Shown: positions 10,060 to 18,636 of the stretch, piece after piece
Numbering within the stretch: the stretch's first letter is position 1
Layout: the number at the start of each line of letters is the position of its first letter
NCBI GenBank assembly: GCA_947503625.1
Contig: CANNEK010000003.1
Coordinates: 372,001 to 436,000 of the forward strand
Source: an uncultured Kordiimonas sp.
GTDB lineage: Bacteria; Pseudomonadota; Alphaproteobacteria; Sphingomonadales; Kordiimonadaceae
DNA: 64,000 bases
Reading direction: 5' to 3'
The notes under the pieces: generated by a model
What the model saw: the letters and a program-made list of their open reading frames with translations, nothing else
Database searches by the model: none
Told to the model about the DNA's origin: nothing
Translations under genes and position numbers: made by a program

Positions 10060-11169
10060 CTAGCGTTTTTGAAGGTCATCAATATTGAGTTGATGAGTTC
10101 TCAAGGAATTTCCAGCTTCGTCTCTTATGTGAAACTCCACCTTGCGCTGTTGCCAGTCAATATCGACTGTACCGAAATTCGCCTGCATCACCGAGGTCGA
10201 GATCTTTCTCGGTTCACTCTCATCGCGATACTTAATGGCGGTGTCACCGGTAATGGGTAAATTCATTGATGACGACATAAACTCAACGAGGGGATAAGGA
10301 ACATTTTCGGTTTCCCTGTAGAAACCTGCAAAATGCCTGTCTCCTGAAATCAGGATGACACCGTTTGCAGCTGTATCATCAATCAGGTCATATAGTTTTT
10401 GTCGCTCCAAAGGCAGTGTTCGCCAGCCTTCCATGTCATGGTTGTCCGCAACGATAGCGACTGATGAGACAACAAGCCGAACATCTGCTTCTTTCCGCAA
10501 CTCAGCTGCGAGCCACGACCATTGCTCAGCGCCCAGCATCGTTTTGTCGACAGCGCTGCTTGGTTCAAATTTACCAAACCGTTTGCGATCGCTGGATGGC
10601 TTGAGATCAGACCGAAAAAAACGTGTATCCAGCATAATAACCTGAACCCGCTGCCGGTCCGGTCCGATTATCCCGGAATAATAAACACCGTCACGTGACC
10701 GACGTGGATCGGATTTTGATTGTGCCCATACATGTTCATGAAGCTCTTCCGCTTCCTGCCGCGCAATCCAGGATGCGCCCGCGTCGTTCATGCCATAGTC
10801 GTGGTCATCCCAGGTAACCATGACAGGCACGGTGGAACGCAGCTCTGCAAAGCCCCGCACATCACCAAGCAGCTGGTAGGCCTCTTTCAAAAATGGCAAA
10901 TCTGTATTTTCTGTTTCTTCAGATGAATACACATTGTCACCAGTGAAAAGAAAAAGATCAGGCTTGCTTGCTTTCACACCATTCCAGATGTCGTGGTCCA
11001 ATTGCGGCGCAAAACAGGACCCAAGTGCTATCCGGCTCACAAGGCTGCCGGTGTTAATATCCACACTCGAAATGGGTGAAGGCATCGGTGTTTCAGCAAA
11101 AACGCCCTGGCTTGTGCCGGCACTTGTTAATCCGGCAACAACTGATATAGCGAAAAGACCTTGTCTCAT
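10060..11169 (-). CDS. PhoD-like exported metallophosphatase
   Basis: A 369-aa alkaline phosphatase D-like phosphoesterase, probably acting in the periplasm on phosphodi- or monoesters. After an N-terminal signal peptide (LFAISVVAGLTSAGTSQGVFA) the metal-binding blocks of the PhoD core appear in order: RIALGSCF, FTGDNVY, VTWDDHDYGMND, VIMLDTRFFR, VVSSVAIVADNHD, and LISGDRHFAGFY. It lacks the long N-terminal fibronectin-like domain of classical PhoD. The start at 11169 has a GGGGA Shine-Dalgarno. It lies 45 nt downstream of an Lrp-family regulator on the same strand, so the two may be co-transcribed. Confidence 0.85.
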   Translation of the reverse strand: MRQGLFAISVVAGLTSAGTSQGVFAETPMPSPISSVDINTGSLVSRIALGSCFAPQLDHDIWNGVKASKPDLFLFTGDNVYSSEETENTDLPFLKEAYQLLGDVRGFAELRSTVPVMVTWDDHDYGMNDAGASWIARQEAEELHEHVWAQSKSDPRRSRDGVYYSGIIGPDRQRVQVIMLDTRFFRSDLKPSSDRKRFGKFEPSSAVDKTMLGAEQWSWLAAELRKEADVRLVVSSVAIVADNHDMEGWRTLPLERQKLYDLIDDTAANGVILISGDRHFAGFYRETENVPYPLVEFMSSSMNLPITGDTAIKYRDESEPRKISTSVMQANFGTVDIDWQQRKVEFHIRDEAGNSLRTHQLNIDDLQKR

Positions 11170-11214
11170 GATTTCCCCACTGTGAAACACATTGTGTTCT
11201 CAGCATGTGGGTAT

Positions 11215-11694
11215 CTATTTTACTTCTGGCAAGGGTACGCCCGGCTGATGCTTGCTGGTACGAATGGTCAAAGACGTTTTTACGCTTGCAACATTTTCAG
11301 CAGGCGTAAGTTCACCAGTGAGGAACTGCTGAAAACTGCCAAGGTCTTCAGCAACGATCTTCAAAATAAAGTCTATCTCGCCGTTCAGCATAAAACATTC
11401 GCGAACCAGCGGCCATTCCTGCACCTTTTCTTCAAAAGCGCGAAGGTCTGATTCCGCCTGGCTGTGAAGGCCCACCATCGCAAACACAGTAAGGCCATAT
11501 CCCAAGGATTCCTGCTCGAGGTCGGCATGATAACCTTTGATATAGCCTTCCTGTTCGAGGGCGCGAACCCGCCTGAGGCAAGGCGGCGCGGTTATTCCCA
11601 CACGATCGGCCAGATCAACATTTGTGATACGCCCTTGTGATTGGAGGCAAGAAAGAATTTTTCGGTCAACAGCGTCGAGTTTTACGCGCACCAT
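11215..11694 (-). CDS. Lrp/AsnC-family transcriptional regulator
   Basis: A 159-aa Lrp-type regulator. Residues about 6-60 are the AsnC helix-turn-helix (LDAVDRKILSCLQSQGRIT, LADRVGITAPPCLRRVRALE). Residues about 70-150 form the RAM ligand-binding and oligomerisation domain (ECFMLNGEIDFILKIVAEDL). Such proteins form octamers and sense amino acids. AGGAG lies 8 nt before the start. The next gene on the strand is the PhoD-like phosphatase. The specific target is unknown. Confidence 0.93.
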   Translation of the reverse strand: MVRVKLDAVDRKILSCLQSQGRITNVDLADRVGITAPPCLRRVRALEQEGYIKGYHADLEQESLGYGLTVFAMVGLHSQAESDLRAFEEKVQEWPLVRECFMLNGEIDFILKIVAEDLGSFQQFLTGELTPAENVASVKTSLTIRTSKHQPGVPLPEVK

Positions 11695-12020
11695 AATGGT
11701 CTCCTGAACAGGCGCATTTTTCGTGCGCGGCAGCGATTGGATCGCATACTAACCAAGCTCGTTTCGGAAATAAAGTTCCAAATGTAAACAATTTTATTTC
11801 ACATCAGCCTTCAAGTGTTTTCAGAAATTCCTGCTGCTCAAAAGTAAATTAGATAAAATTTTAATCATTTCTAGCATCCCGATTCGATTTGAGTAGTATA
11901 TGGAACCAAGCGATTCGGGTGCATTACATCGCTTCAAAAAAAACGGAATAATGTGGCAGGGACGGCCGCCGGTTTCTTTGATAAAAAAACAAGGGAATCG
12001 CAAAAATACAGGGCTAGGCT
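11695..12020. other. AT-rich divergent intergenic region
   Basis: 326 bp between the divergent Lrp gene and the DUF2336 gene. It is AT-rich around 11770-11880 and likely holds both promoters. An imperfect inverted repeat (CCCGATTCG near 11879, CGATTCGGG near 11911) is present. No coding region is convincing. Confidence 0.4.
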
Positions 12021-13778
12021 GTGGGAAACGCATCGGCATTCGAAATGGATGCCTTGGATACCAGGATACGGGAGCTGGTGGCGTACGCGCGTGAGCGCGA
12101 CGGCGAAGACCGCACGCTTTTATTCCGGAATCTGGTTGATCTTTTTCTGACCGGAAAAGCCCCGCTTAAAGAACCAACACGCACACAGCTACTTGATGTA
12201 ATTGAAGCACTTGTTCCTCATGTGGAACCTGACGGCAGAAGAACAGTGGCTGAACTGGTTGCCAATATGTCGGACCCCCCGCTTGATTTGGCCTGCCGAC
12301 TTGCCAAGGACCGACCACATCTTGTTGGTGACCTCCTGAAGTCAACAGCATTTGATGAGAGCGACATTATTGAACTGATAGAATGCACAGGGCGCGACCA
12401 CCATCATGTGATTGCTTCCAGAAACGACCTGTCAGCCAACGTTTGGATCGCGCTCGCCCGGGCGGCGCCCGCAGCACCGCCTTTTGACAATCAGTCAACG
12501 CTTGCCTTGTGGCGAGACGATCTGGGCGTAATGCGGGACCTGGAAGAAAACCCGACTGTCATGCCTTTCCGGAAAAATGCCTCCATGCCCGATATCCCGG
12601 GAACGATACCAGACAACAACCTGTCAGCTGAAGGGATCGGTTGGGCACAGGACGAAAAAGCAGCTGAAACCAAAGATCCTTCCAAGGACCAGAGACACGC
12701 AGCTCAACTGCGAATACTGCGCACTGACAAGGATCTGATCGCGGACAGGCTGGTGAAAAACTCCGAACCCATGCAGACACTGCCGGAAAACAAAGAAGAG
12801 TCCCGTTCGGCACATATCTCCACAGCACCAGCAAGCCCGCCCAAGCCACCTGAAGTCATGGAGCTGATTCAGAATACCGACAACGTCGTGGCACCGGCTC
12901 CACACAAGGATAATTGGGTGTGGCGGAGTGATCGGGATGGTCTGGTCACAGAGGTATCACCTGAGGCCTACAGCCTTTATAGCGCAGACTTCAAACTAAT
13001 CGGCGGGACAATCCTCGACATGCTGGGACTGAATACCAAACTGGGGCATCCGGTATCGAGGGCATTCCAAAGAAGAAGTGCAATCCATGATGCCCCGCTC
13101 ACTTTGACATCCAAAGACAATAAGAACCGTTTCTGGACACTGGAGGCAAAGCCATTGTTCAGTTCAAACGGTGGCGTTTTTGAGGGCTACTGGGGACGAA
13201 TGACCCCGGTGAATTCCAATGACATATCATCAGCCGTCGACCATGATGCGGAACCACCTAACTCATCGACTGAACCGTCCGACGTTTTCTTTGAGGGCGA
13301 CGCCGCTCACTCCTTACCCGCGGCAGGACTTGACACCATCACGGATGAAACCATTGATCGCACAATTGTCCCGGCTCCAATTCCCGAGCGGCCGGCCAAA
13401 GTCGAACCCGCAGTGCCTTCAGGCAAGTCCTTAGGCAATGAAGTTGCGGATATTGCCGCAACCATGATCAAGGACCTAGTAAGCGAGTCAGTTGCGAAGG
13501 CTTTGGGTGAACTTGGCCCTGCTCTCAACAACAAAGCTGCTGAAACAGTGCCTGCAAAGGAAGTTGAAGAGGGCTTGCCCAGACAACCGATACCAACCAA
13601 GAATGAAGATGTAGCAGCGACGCTGCATATTCTTGAGCAGGCTTTGAGCACAATGGTTATTAGCGGGCAAACGGCTAACAACAGCACTTTGCGGTTACAA
13701 ACGGAAATCGCAACAGCCTGCCTGAAAACGCTGAAAGAACAAATGGGCGCAGCAGGCGATAATTCAGACAAAAGTTAG
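12021..13778 (+). CDS. DUF2336 domain protein with a PAS-like domain
   Basis: 585 aa, cytosolic, no membrane segment. Residues about 8-150 match the alpha-helical DUF2336 module of Alphaproteobacteria (LLFRNLVDLFLTGKAPL, RTVAELVANMSDPPLDLACR). After a polar linker, residues about 295-395 look like a PAS fold (WVWRSDRDGLVTEVSPEA, then GGTILDMLGLN and FWTLEAKPLFSSNGGVFEGY). The tail (about 440-585) is low-complexity with short helices. No kinase, cyclase or DNA-binding domain follows, so it may be an adaptor or sensor. The start is uncertain: GTG at 12021 or ATG at 12045, neither with a good Shine-Dalgarno. Confidence 0.72.
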   Translation: MGNASAFEMDALDTRIRELVAYARERDGEDRTLLFRNLVDLFLTGKAPLKEPTRTQLLDVIEALVPHVEPDGRRTVAELVANMSDPPLDLACRLAKDRPHLVGDLLKSTAFDESDIIELIECTGRDHHHVIASRNDLSANVWIALARAAPAAPPFDNQSTLALWRDDLGVMRDLEENPTVMPFRKNASMPDIPGTIPDNNLSAEGIGWAQDEKAAETKDPSKDQRHAAQLRILRTDKDLIADRLVKNSEPMQTLPENKEESRSAHISTAPASPPKPPEVMELIQNTDNVVAPAPHKDNWVWRSDRDGLVTEVSPEAYSLYSADFKLIGGTILDMLGLNTKLGHPVSRAFQRRSAIHDAPLTLTSKDNKNRFWTLEAKPLFSSNGGVFEGYWGRMTPVNSNDISSAVDHDAEPPNSSTEPSDVFFEGDAAHSLPAAGLDTITDETIDRTIVPAPIPERPAKVEPAVPSGKSLGNEVADIAATMIKDLVSESVAKALGELGPALNNKAAETVPAKEVEEGLPRQPIPTKNEDVAATLHILEQALSTMVISGQTANNSTLRLQTEIATACLKTLKEQMGAAGDNSDKS

Positions 13779-13828
13779 CAGCATCTGGATTTACTGGTCT
13801 TTCCGGAACTATTCTTGCAAGGTTTTCG

Positions 13829-13867
13829 CTCAGTGACCGATGCGTTCATCGGGTCGCTGAGTGTTTG
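13829..13867 (+). terminator. Hairpin between the DUF2336 gene and the TraB-like gene
   Basis: CTCAGTGACCGATG pairs with CATCGGGTCGCTGAG (one bulge, one wobble) around a CGTT loop, followed by TGTTTG. It ends only 22 nt before the next start codon. Confidence 0.55.
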
Positions 13868-13889
13868 TTACTTTCTATAAGGAATTTAC

Positions 13890-14810
13890 ATGCAGTTTGT
13901 TCAACAGCGCGCACGCCTTTTTTTACCGTTTTCATACTGTTTTCTGGCGCTGGCGTTCATTTTTTCACCATCCGCCACAAAAGCGTTGGAGCAAAACGCT
14001 GACGGACCCGCTCTCTGGAAAATCAGTGATCAGGACAGCGAGATCTTCTTGTTCGGCACTGTTCATATTCTGAACCCGCAACTGAAGTGGCGCTCAGGAA
14101 AAGTGAATGGAGCTTTTTCTGCTTCAAACACTGTGGTGTTCGAGGCACCTGCGGATACATCAAACCCGCAGAAGATGCAGGCAATGATTGCCCAATACGG
14201 CATTAATCCACCAGGCCGGCGACTTTCCGGTTTGCTAAGCCCGGCCGGCAACCAGAACCTCAGGGCGGTTCTGGCGCAATTTGGCATGCAAGGGTCGGAA
14301 AGTAATTTTGAACCTCTGCGCCCATGGCTGGCGGGCATCACGCTTGCCGGTCTGCAAATTCAGGCAACAGGTGGTGATCCGAATGCGGGTGTTGAACGAA
14401 TCCTCAGTGCAGAAGCCGTGCGCGCGGGGAAAAATATTCAGTATTTCGAAACCGACGAACAGCAAATGCAATTCCTGAGTGGCCTGTCCGCAGAAGCAGA
14501 ACTGTATTTCCTCGAGGACGGATTACGGCAAATCAGGGAAAACCCTGACCAGATCAATGAACTGGTGACATATTGGCTGGCGGGAGACATGAAGGCGCTC
14601 GATGAGCTCATGGTCTCGGCCCTGGCAGGACAACAAGAAGTATACAGAGTTCTACTTGCAGACAGAAACAAGGGCTGGGCCGAACAGATTGAAGAACTGC
14701 TGGCAGGTAGCGGCAGCATTTTCATTGCTGTTGGCGCTGGCCACTTGGCTGGAGGCGATAGTGTTCAGGAATTTCTTGCCAGAAAAGGAATTGCGGCGAT
14801 CCGGCAATAG
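13890..14810 (+). CDS. TraB/GumN-family protein
   Basis: 306 aa with an N-terminal signal peptide or membrane anchor (LPFSYCFLALAFIFSPSATKA). The TraB-domain signatures are present: LFGTVHIL near residue 57 and GAGHLAGGDSVQEFLARKG near residue 283, the two conserved His-containing motifs proposed to form a metallohydrolase-like site. The exact substrate of bacterial members is not established, and the GumN name comes from xanthan clusters that are absent here. The start has an AAGGA Shine-Dalgarno. A long bidirectional terminator follows. Confidence 0.85.
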   Translation: MQFVQQRARLFLPFSYCFLALAFIFSPSATKALEQNADGPALWKISDQDSEIFLFGTVHILNPQLKWRSGKVNGAFSASNTVVFEAPADTSNPQKMQAMIAQYGINPPGRRLSGLLSPAGNQNLRAVLAQFGMQGSESNFEPLRPWLAGITLAGLQIQATGGDPNAGVERILSAEAVRAGKNIQYFETDEQQMQFLSGLSAEAELYFLEDGLRQIRENPDQINELVTYWLAGDMKALDELMVSALAGQQEVYRVLLADRNKGWAEQIEELLAGSGSIFIAVGAGHLAGGDSVQEFLARKGIAAIRQ

Positions 14811-14831
14811 TGGCGCGAGGAGCCACAACAT

Positions 14832-14869
14832 AAACAAAAAGGGCACCGGAAGCGGTGCCCTTTTTGTTT
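14832..14869. terminator. Bidirectional terminator
   Basis: A perfect 16-bp stem (AAACAAAAAGGGCACC / GGTGCCCTTTTTGTTT) with a GGAAGC loop between two convergent genes. It has A- and T-runs on both sides, so it can stop transcription from either direction. Confidence 0.92.
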
Positions 14870-14885
14870 TTCTAGTAGCGCTGTC

Positions 14886-16148
14886 CTAGCGGCTACCACC
14901 GCCAACAGCTGCAGCTTTTTGCGCAAGAGCAGCGTTAGGGCGAGCCCAGGTCTGGTTGCTGCAACGACCACGTGCACAGCTGGTGATTTTCAGGCCACCA
15001 TCTTCCAGAAGAACCATCTTGCCTTTGGACGCCTTACCACCTGAAAGCTTGGCAACTTTGCCCGCTTCCCAGCGCTTCATGCCTTGCACATTGGCATTTT
15101 TAAAGTTCTTCAACAGTTGCATGCCAATCTGGTCGCCAACGTTTTCACCATCCTGAAAAACGACGGTGCCGCAGATCCGGCTGGATTTTTCGTTGCAGCT
15201 GTCAAGCTTGACAACGGTTTTGCCGTCGTTAGCGAGCCAGAGGCCCTTTACTTCGTCATTTTGCGCAGTGGCAGGGTTGGCAATTAACGTCGCAGCCATC
15301 AGGCCCACAACTGCGGCCACTGTTGCAGCAGTTGCACGTGCTCCAAGTGACTTGCGTGCCGCTGCAGGGTTGCCTGTTGCTTTTGACAGGTAGTCAGAAT
15401 GCTCTGTGCCCATCATGCGGTCCCACCATGTGAAGTAGAGACCAAAGTTTGAGTTGCCATTTGAGTGATGCATGTCGTGATGTGTAACCATTGTTATCTG
15501 TCCTAAAATTGGGTGCGTGGCCCACCAGCGCGGGAAAAGCTCGTAGCCAGAGTGCCCGATCGCATTCCTGATAATCATATGAGTAAGAAACAGGAAAATA
15601 GCGAGGCCATGCATGGGGAGAAAAAGCAAAAACAGCGGCACAAAAGCAGCATGTACAGCGGCTTCGATCATATTGAAGCTGTAAGCTGTCCACGGGGTTG
15701 GGTTGATTGACTTATGGTGTTCGGAGTGCCCGCGCCGAAATATCTGCGGAAGATGCAAAAGTCTGTGTGTCCAGTAAAAATATGCATCTTGTGCCAGGAT
15801 CATCAGCGCCAGCGAGCCAAGAAAGTAGGCTGTGCCATAGCCACCTTCGTCACCATAAATGGTCATCACGTCGCCGCGAATTCCAAGATCAATCAGAAAC
15901 CCAGAAGCAGAAAATACTGCAGCTGCAAGCATTGAGCTTTTGAACTCGCGAGATATCTGCCGGAACCCGGGGGTTTTTGTTCTGATTTTGCGGTTTTTTA
16001 GAGTACGAGAAAGTATCACATTTACAATTAGATAAACGCTGCCTGCGCCGACGATATATCGCCCGAAATCAAAGGTGAACCACCCAGGATATCGGGGCAA
16101 CATTTCGCCGGCCCATGCAGCAAGTTGATCTAACACTGTGACATCCAT
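14886..16148 (-). CDS. Sterol desaturase/fatty-acid hydroxylase fused to a DUF2147 domain
   Basis: 420 aa with two parts. Residues 1 to about 265 form a membrane fatty-acid hydroxylase-type di-iron oxygenase with several membrane helices and His clusters HRLLH, HSEHH and HHDMHH. Residues about 270-296 form a hydrophobic segment ending ANPATAQ, which looks exactly like an export signal peptide. Residues 297-420 match DUF2147, normally a separate small periplasmic protein (GLWLANDGKTVVKLDSC, RICGTVVFQDGENVG). No in-frame ATG lies at the junction, so this is a true fusion as read. The start at 16148 has a GAGGA Shine-Dalgarno. It lies downstream of three AraC-type genes on the same strand. Confidence 0.85.
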   Translation of the reverse strand: MDVTVLDQLAAWAGEMLPRYPGWFTFDFGRYIVGAGSVYLIVNVILSRTLKNRKIRTKTPGFRQISREFKSSMLAAAVFSASGFLIDLGIRGDVMTIYGDEGGYGTAYFLGSLALMILAQDAYFYWTHRLLHLPQIFRRGHSEHHKSINPTPWTAYSFNMIEAAVHAAFVPLFLLFLPMHGLAIFLFLTHMIIRNAIGHSGYELFPRWWATHPILGQITMVTHHDMHHSNGNSNFGLYFTWWDRMMGTEHSDYLSKATGNPAAARKSLGARATAATVAAVVGLMAATLIANPATAQNDEVKGLWLANDGKTVVKLDSCNEKSSRICGTVVFQDGENVGDQIGMQLLKNFKNANVQGMKRWEAGKVAKLSGGKASKGKMVLLEDGGLKITSCARGRCSNQTWARPNAALAQKAAAVGGGSR

Positions 16149-16330
16149 GTGTCTGTCCTCGCGTTCGTCCGCACCACATTGTGTGATGCTTGTTCTTATG
16201 AGAGCGGCAGCGCCGTCTGGGAAGGAAGTGCCTAAAAGCGCCACCGCTCACGAACATAAACGCTCGAAATCGGATTTGGTTCTCGCCGATTTCGGAATTA
16301 GCTGTGTTTTCAAGAAATCGGCGAGCCTTT

Positions 16331-17404
16331 TTAACTATCGGCAAGCTGTTTTCGGCGGTATTCGGTTGGGGTCTGTCCGGTCCGCTCCTTGAAGGCACGA
16401 TTGAATGGTCCAAGCGAGCCGTACCCCAGCTCCATGGCGATGGTTAGCACCGGAACGTTACGTTCCTGAACAGAGGACAAGCGCCTCTGGGCAGCGGTGA
16501 TTCTGTAATGATTCAGGAAATCCGCAAAATTTCTGTAACCGAGATGGCGGTTAATCAAACGGCGTAACCTGTGCTCCGGCAAGCCTGCCGATTGCGCAAG
16601 CCCGGTGATCGTCAGACCGGGTTGCAGGTATAGTTCATCGGTCTCAATCAATTTTTCGATTGTCGCAAGATCATGGCGCTCGTTCGGCTCCACCGTCGTA
16701 TTTTTTTGCGGGCGGGCGCTGCCATTTTTACCGCTGACAAACGCAACGCTGCGCAGATTGATCCCAAACCAGGCAAGGGTCGCCGCCAAAAGCCACATAC
16801 CGATGGATTGAAGCAATAGAACCGGCGTGCCAAAAAGCTCTGATTGCGAGAAGAAGGTTTCTGCGGATGCGATGACCAGCGTCGTCAGCGAGACAGCAAC
16901 AATATAAACCAACCGAAACTTGCGGCGCGCTTCCAGCAGATCATCATCACGGCCTTCCCAGGCAACATAGATCATATGCGCGATCAGGCCGAACCGGGCC
17001 AGGGTATAAATGACGTAGGCTGGCAGCTCAAAACCAGACCCTGAGCCGAGAAGCAGATCGAAATGCAATCGGCCCGAAAGGTAAAACCCTATGCCAATCA
17101 GTGCAAAAGCGGGCCAGATTTTCAGCCGATCTCGGAACTGCGACAAGCTGAACAGCCATATCGCGATCTGGCCCGAATGGCAAAATAGTTCGATCAACAC
17201 CATGCCATTGCCAAAAACGGCATTGAGCTTTGGGCTGGTGCATATCAAATAGGCGGCACCGGAAACCGAAGCCCAGGCTCCCAGCCACGCAACCTGCCTG
17301 TTTCTAAAATCGCGCAGAAAAACAACGCCCAGCAACAGAAAGATACTGACTGCAGAATATCTGAAAAAGGAAACAATCACTTCCAGCGACTGCGCATCTG
17401 TCAT
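16331..17404 (-). CDS. Membrane-anchored AraC-family regulator (copy 1)
   Basis: 357 aa. Residues about 10-230 contain roughly seven hydrophobic helices. Residues about 255-355 are an AraC-type double helix-turn-helix (LTITGLAQSAGLPEHRLRRL, VLTIAMELGYGSLGPFNRAF). A cytosolic loop between helices carries WEGRDDDLLEARRKFR, shared with the two neighbouring paralogues. It probably senses a membrane or extracytoplasmic signal and binds DNA while membrane-bound. It is the most downstream of three tandem copies (29 nt after copy 2) and precedes the desaturase-DUF2147 gene by 182 nt. Confidence 0.88.
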   Translation of the reverse strand: MTDAQSLEVIVSFFRYSAVSIFLLLGVVFLRDFRNRQVAWLGAWASVSGAAYLICTSPKLNAVFGNGMVLIELFCHSGQIAIWLFSLSQFRDRLKIWPAFALIGIGFYLSGRLHFDLLLGSGSGFELPAYVIYTLARFGLIAHMIYVAWEGRDDDLLEARRKFRLVYIVAVSLTTLVIASAETFFSQSELFGTPVLLLQSIGMWLLAATLAWFGINLRSVAFVSGKNGSARPQKNTTVEPNERHDLATIEKLIETDELYLQPGLTITGLAQSAGLPEHRLRRLINRHLGYRNFADFLNHYRITAAQRRLSSVQERNVPVLTIAMELGYGSLGPFNRAFKERTGQTPTEYRRKQLADS

Positions 17405-17433
17405 GGCTCGCCAGCTCCCTCAGCTGGTTGTTC

Positions 17434-18582
17434 TTATATTCGGTGAGGTGACGCTTGCATAGTTGAAGGTTGAACGCCACCCAAAAAATCCCGTCGGAAT
17501 TCTGTCGGGGTTTGACCTGTGCGCTCCTTGAACGCCCGGTTGAACGGCCCAAGTGAACCATAGCCGAGTTCCATCGCGATCGTCAGGACCGGCGTGTGTC
17601 GCTCCCGCGCATCTGCAAGCCTGTTCTTGGCCGCCTCTACCCGGTGATGGTTCAGAAAATCCGAGAAATTACGGAACCCCATGTGCTGGTTGATCAACCG
17701 ACGCAGCCGGTGCTCAGGAACCCTGGCAATGTCGGCAAGTTTGGTAATCGTTAACCCCTGCTCCAGCAATGTCGCATTGGCAGCAAGATCATTGAGTCTT
17801 GAAAGATCAAGTTCATCTGTTGGTTCCTGCACTGCAACCAGCAAGGTGGGTTCAGCTTGTTCCAGATCGCCCAACAACCATTCGCTGTCAATCCTGATGA
17901 TATTCCAAAGCATGTAAAAAACGATCGACAGGATCACAGCTGATGACGCAGCATCAATCAATGTCGCTTCGGCAGAAAGCACCGCGCCCCCCGGGCTTAA
18001 CGAATAAACCACAATGGCAACAGCGATCGCGCCGCCAACAACAAAGATCGAGCGAAAACGTCGGCGCGCCTCCAGCAAATCGTCGTCCCTGCCCTGCCAT
18101 GCGGCAAATAACATATGGGCAACCATGCCAAATTTTAACGCGTTTCCAACGAAACTTGTAACCGGATACCAACCACTCGAACTTTCCAGCACCGTATGCA
18201 ACGCCGCTGGCGATAGCGATGGCCACTGGCCAAAAACGGCATAATACTGTGGGAAATTAGACATGCCAGACAGCCAGAAGGCCGCGACGACAATGAAATG
18301 TACCGGCTCAAGTTTGAATTTGTCATCAAAGAGAGAAAGAGAAAACAGCCATAATGCAGCCGGTCCAAATAGGCCGATCATCTCAAGAAAAATCATCCAC
18401 TGGCCAACGGTTTCGGCAATGCCGGGGGCGGCCAGAATAAGGAAAAAAGCGGTCGCCACAGAAAGAAAACAAGCCAGATGAGCCGCAAGAGAGCAGCGCG
18501 CATCGCGCATGGCCAAAGCTGCGATCAGCAGGCAACAAAACACGCCACCAAACCTGAATATATTATCCAGAAGCTCTATCAT
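17434..18582 (-). CDS. Membrane-anchored AraC-family regulator (copy 2)
   Basis: 382 aa with the same architecture as its neighbours: about seven N-terminal membrane helices, the loop motif WQGRDDDLLEARRRFR, and a C-terminal AraC DNA-binding domain (LTITKLADIARVPEHRLRRL, VLTIAMELGYGSLGPFNRAF, RTGQTPTEFRRDFL). The DNA-binding part is nearly identical to that of copy 1 while the membrane part differs, so the copies may read different signals but bind similar sites. It lies 54 nt downstream of copy 3. Confidence 0.88.
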   Translation of the reverse strand: MIELLDNIFRFGGVFCCLLIAALAMRDARCSLAAHLACFLSVATAFFLILAAPGIAETVGQWMIFLEMIGLFGPAALWLFSLSLFDDKFKLEPVHFIVVAAFWLSGMSNFPQYYAVFGQWPSLSPAALHTVLESSSGWYPVTSFVGNALKFGMVAHMLFAAWQGRDDDLLEARRRFRSIFVVGGAIAVAIVVYSLSPGGAVLSAEATLIDAASSAVILSIVFYMLWNIIRIDSEWLLGDLEQAEPTLLVAVQEPTDELDLSRLNDLAANATLLEQGLTITKLADIARVPEHRLRRLINQHMGFRNFSDFLNHHRVEAAKNRLADARERHTPVLTIAMELGYGSLGPFNRAFKERTGQTPTEFRRDFLGGVQPSTMQASPHRI

Positions 18583-18636
18583 CGGTCCCTATTTCCTTAG
18601 TGATCATTGTCTCATACCGCCATTTGTTCTCAAGGG

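Noticed and set aside
15390-15700. Possible frameshift or two separate genes in the hydroxylase-DUF2147 reading frame
   Set aside because: Both domains are in one uninterrupted frame, and no ATG with a Shine-Dalgarno exists at the junction, so it is annotated as one gene.
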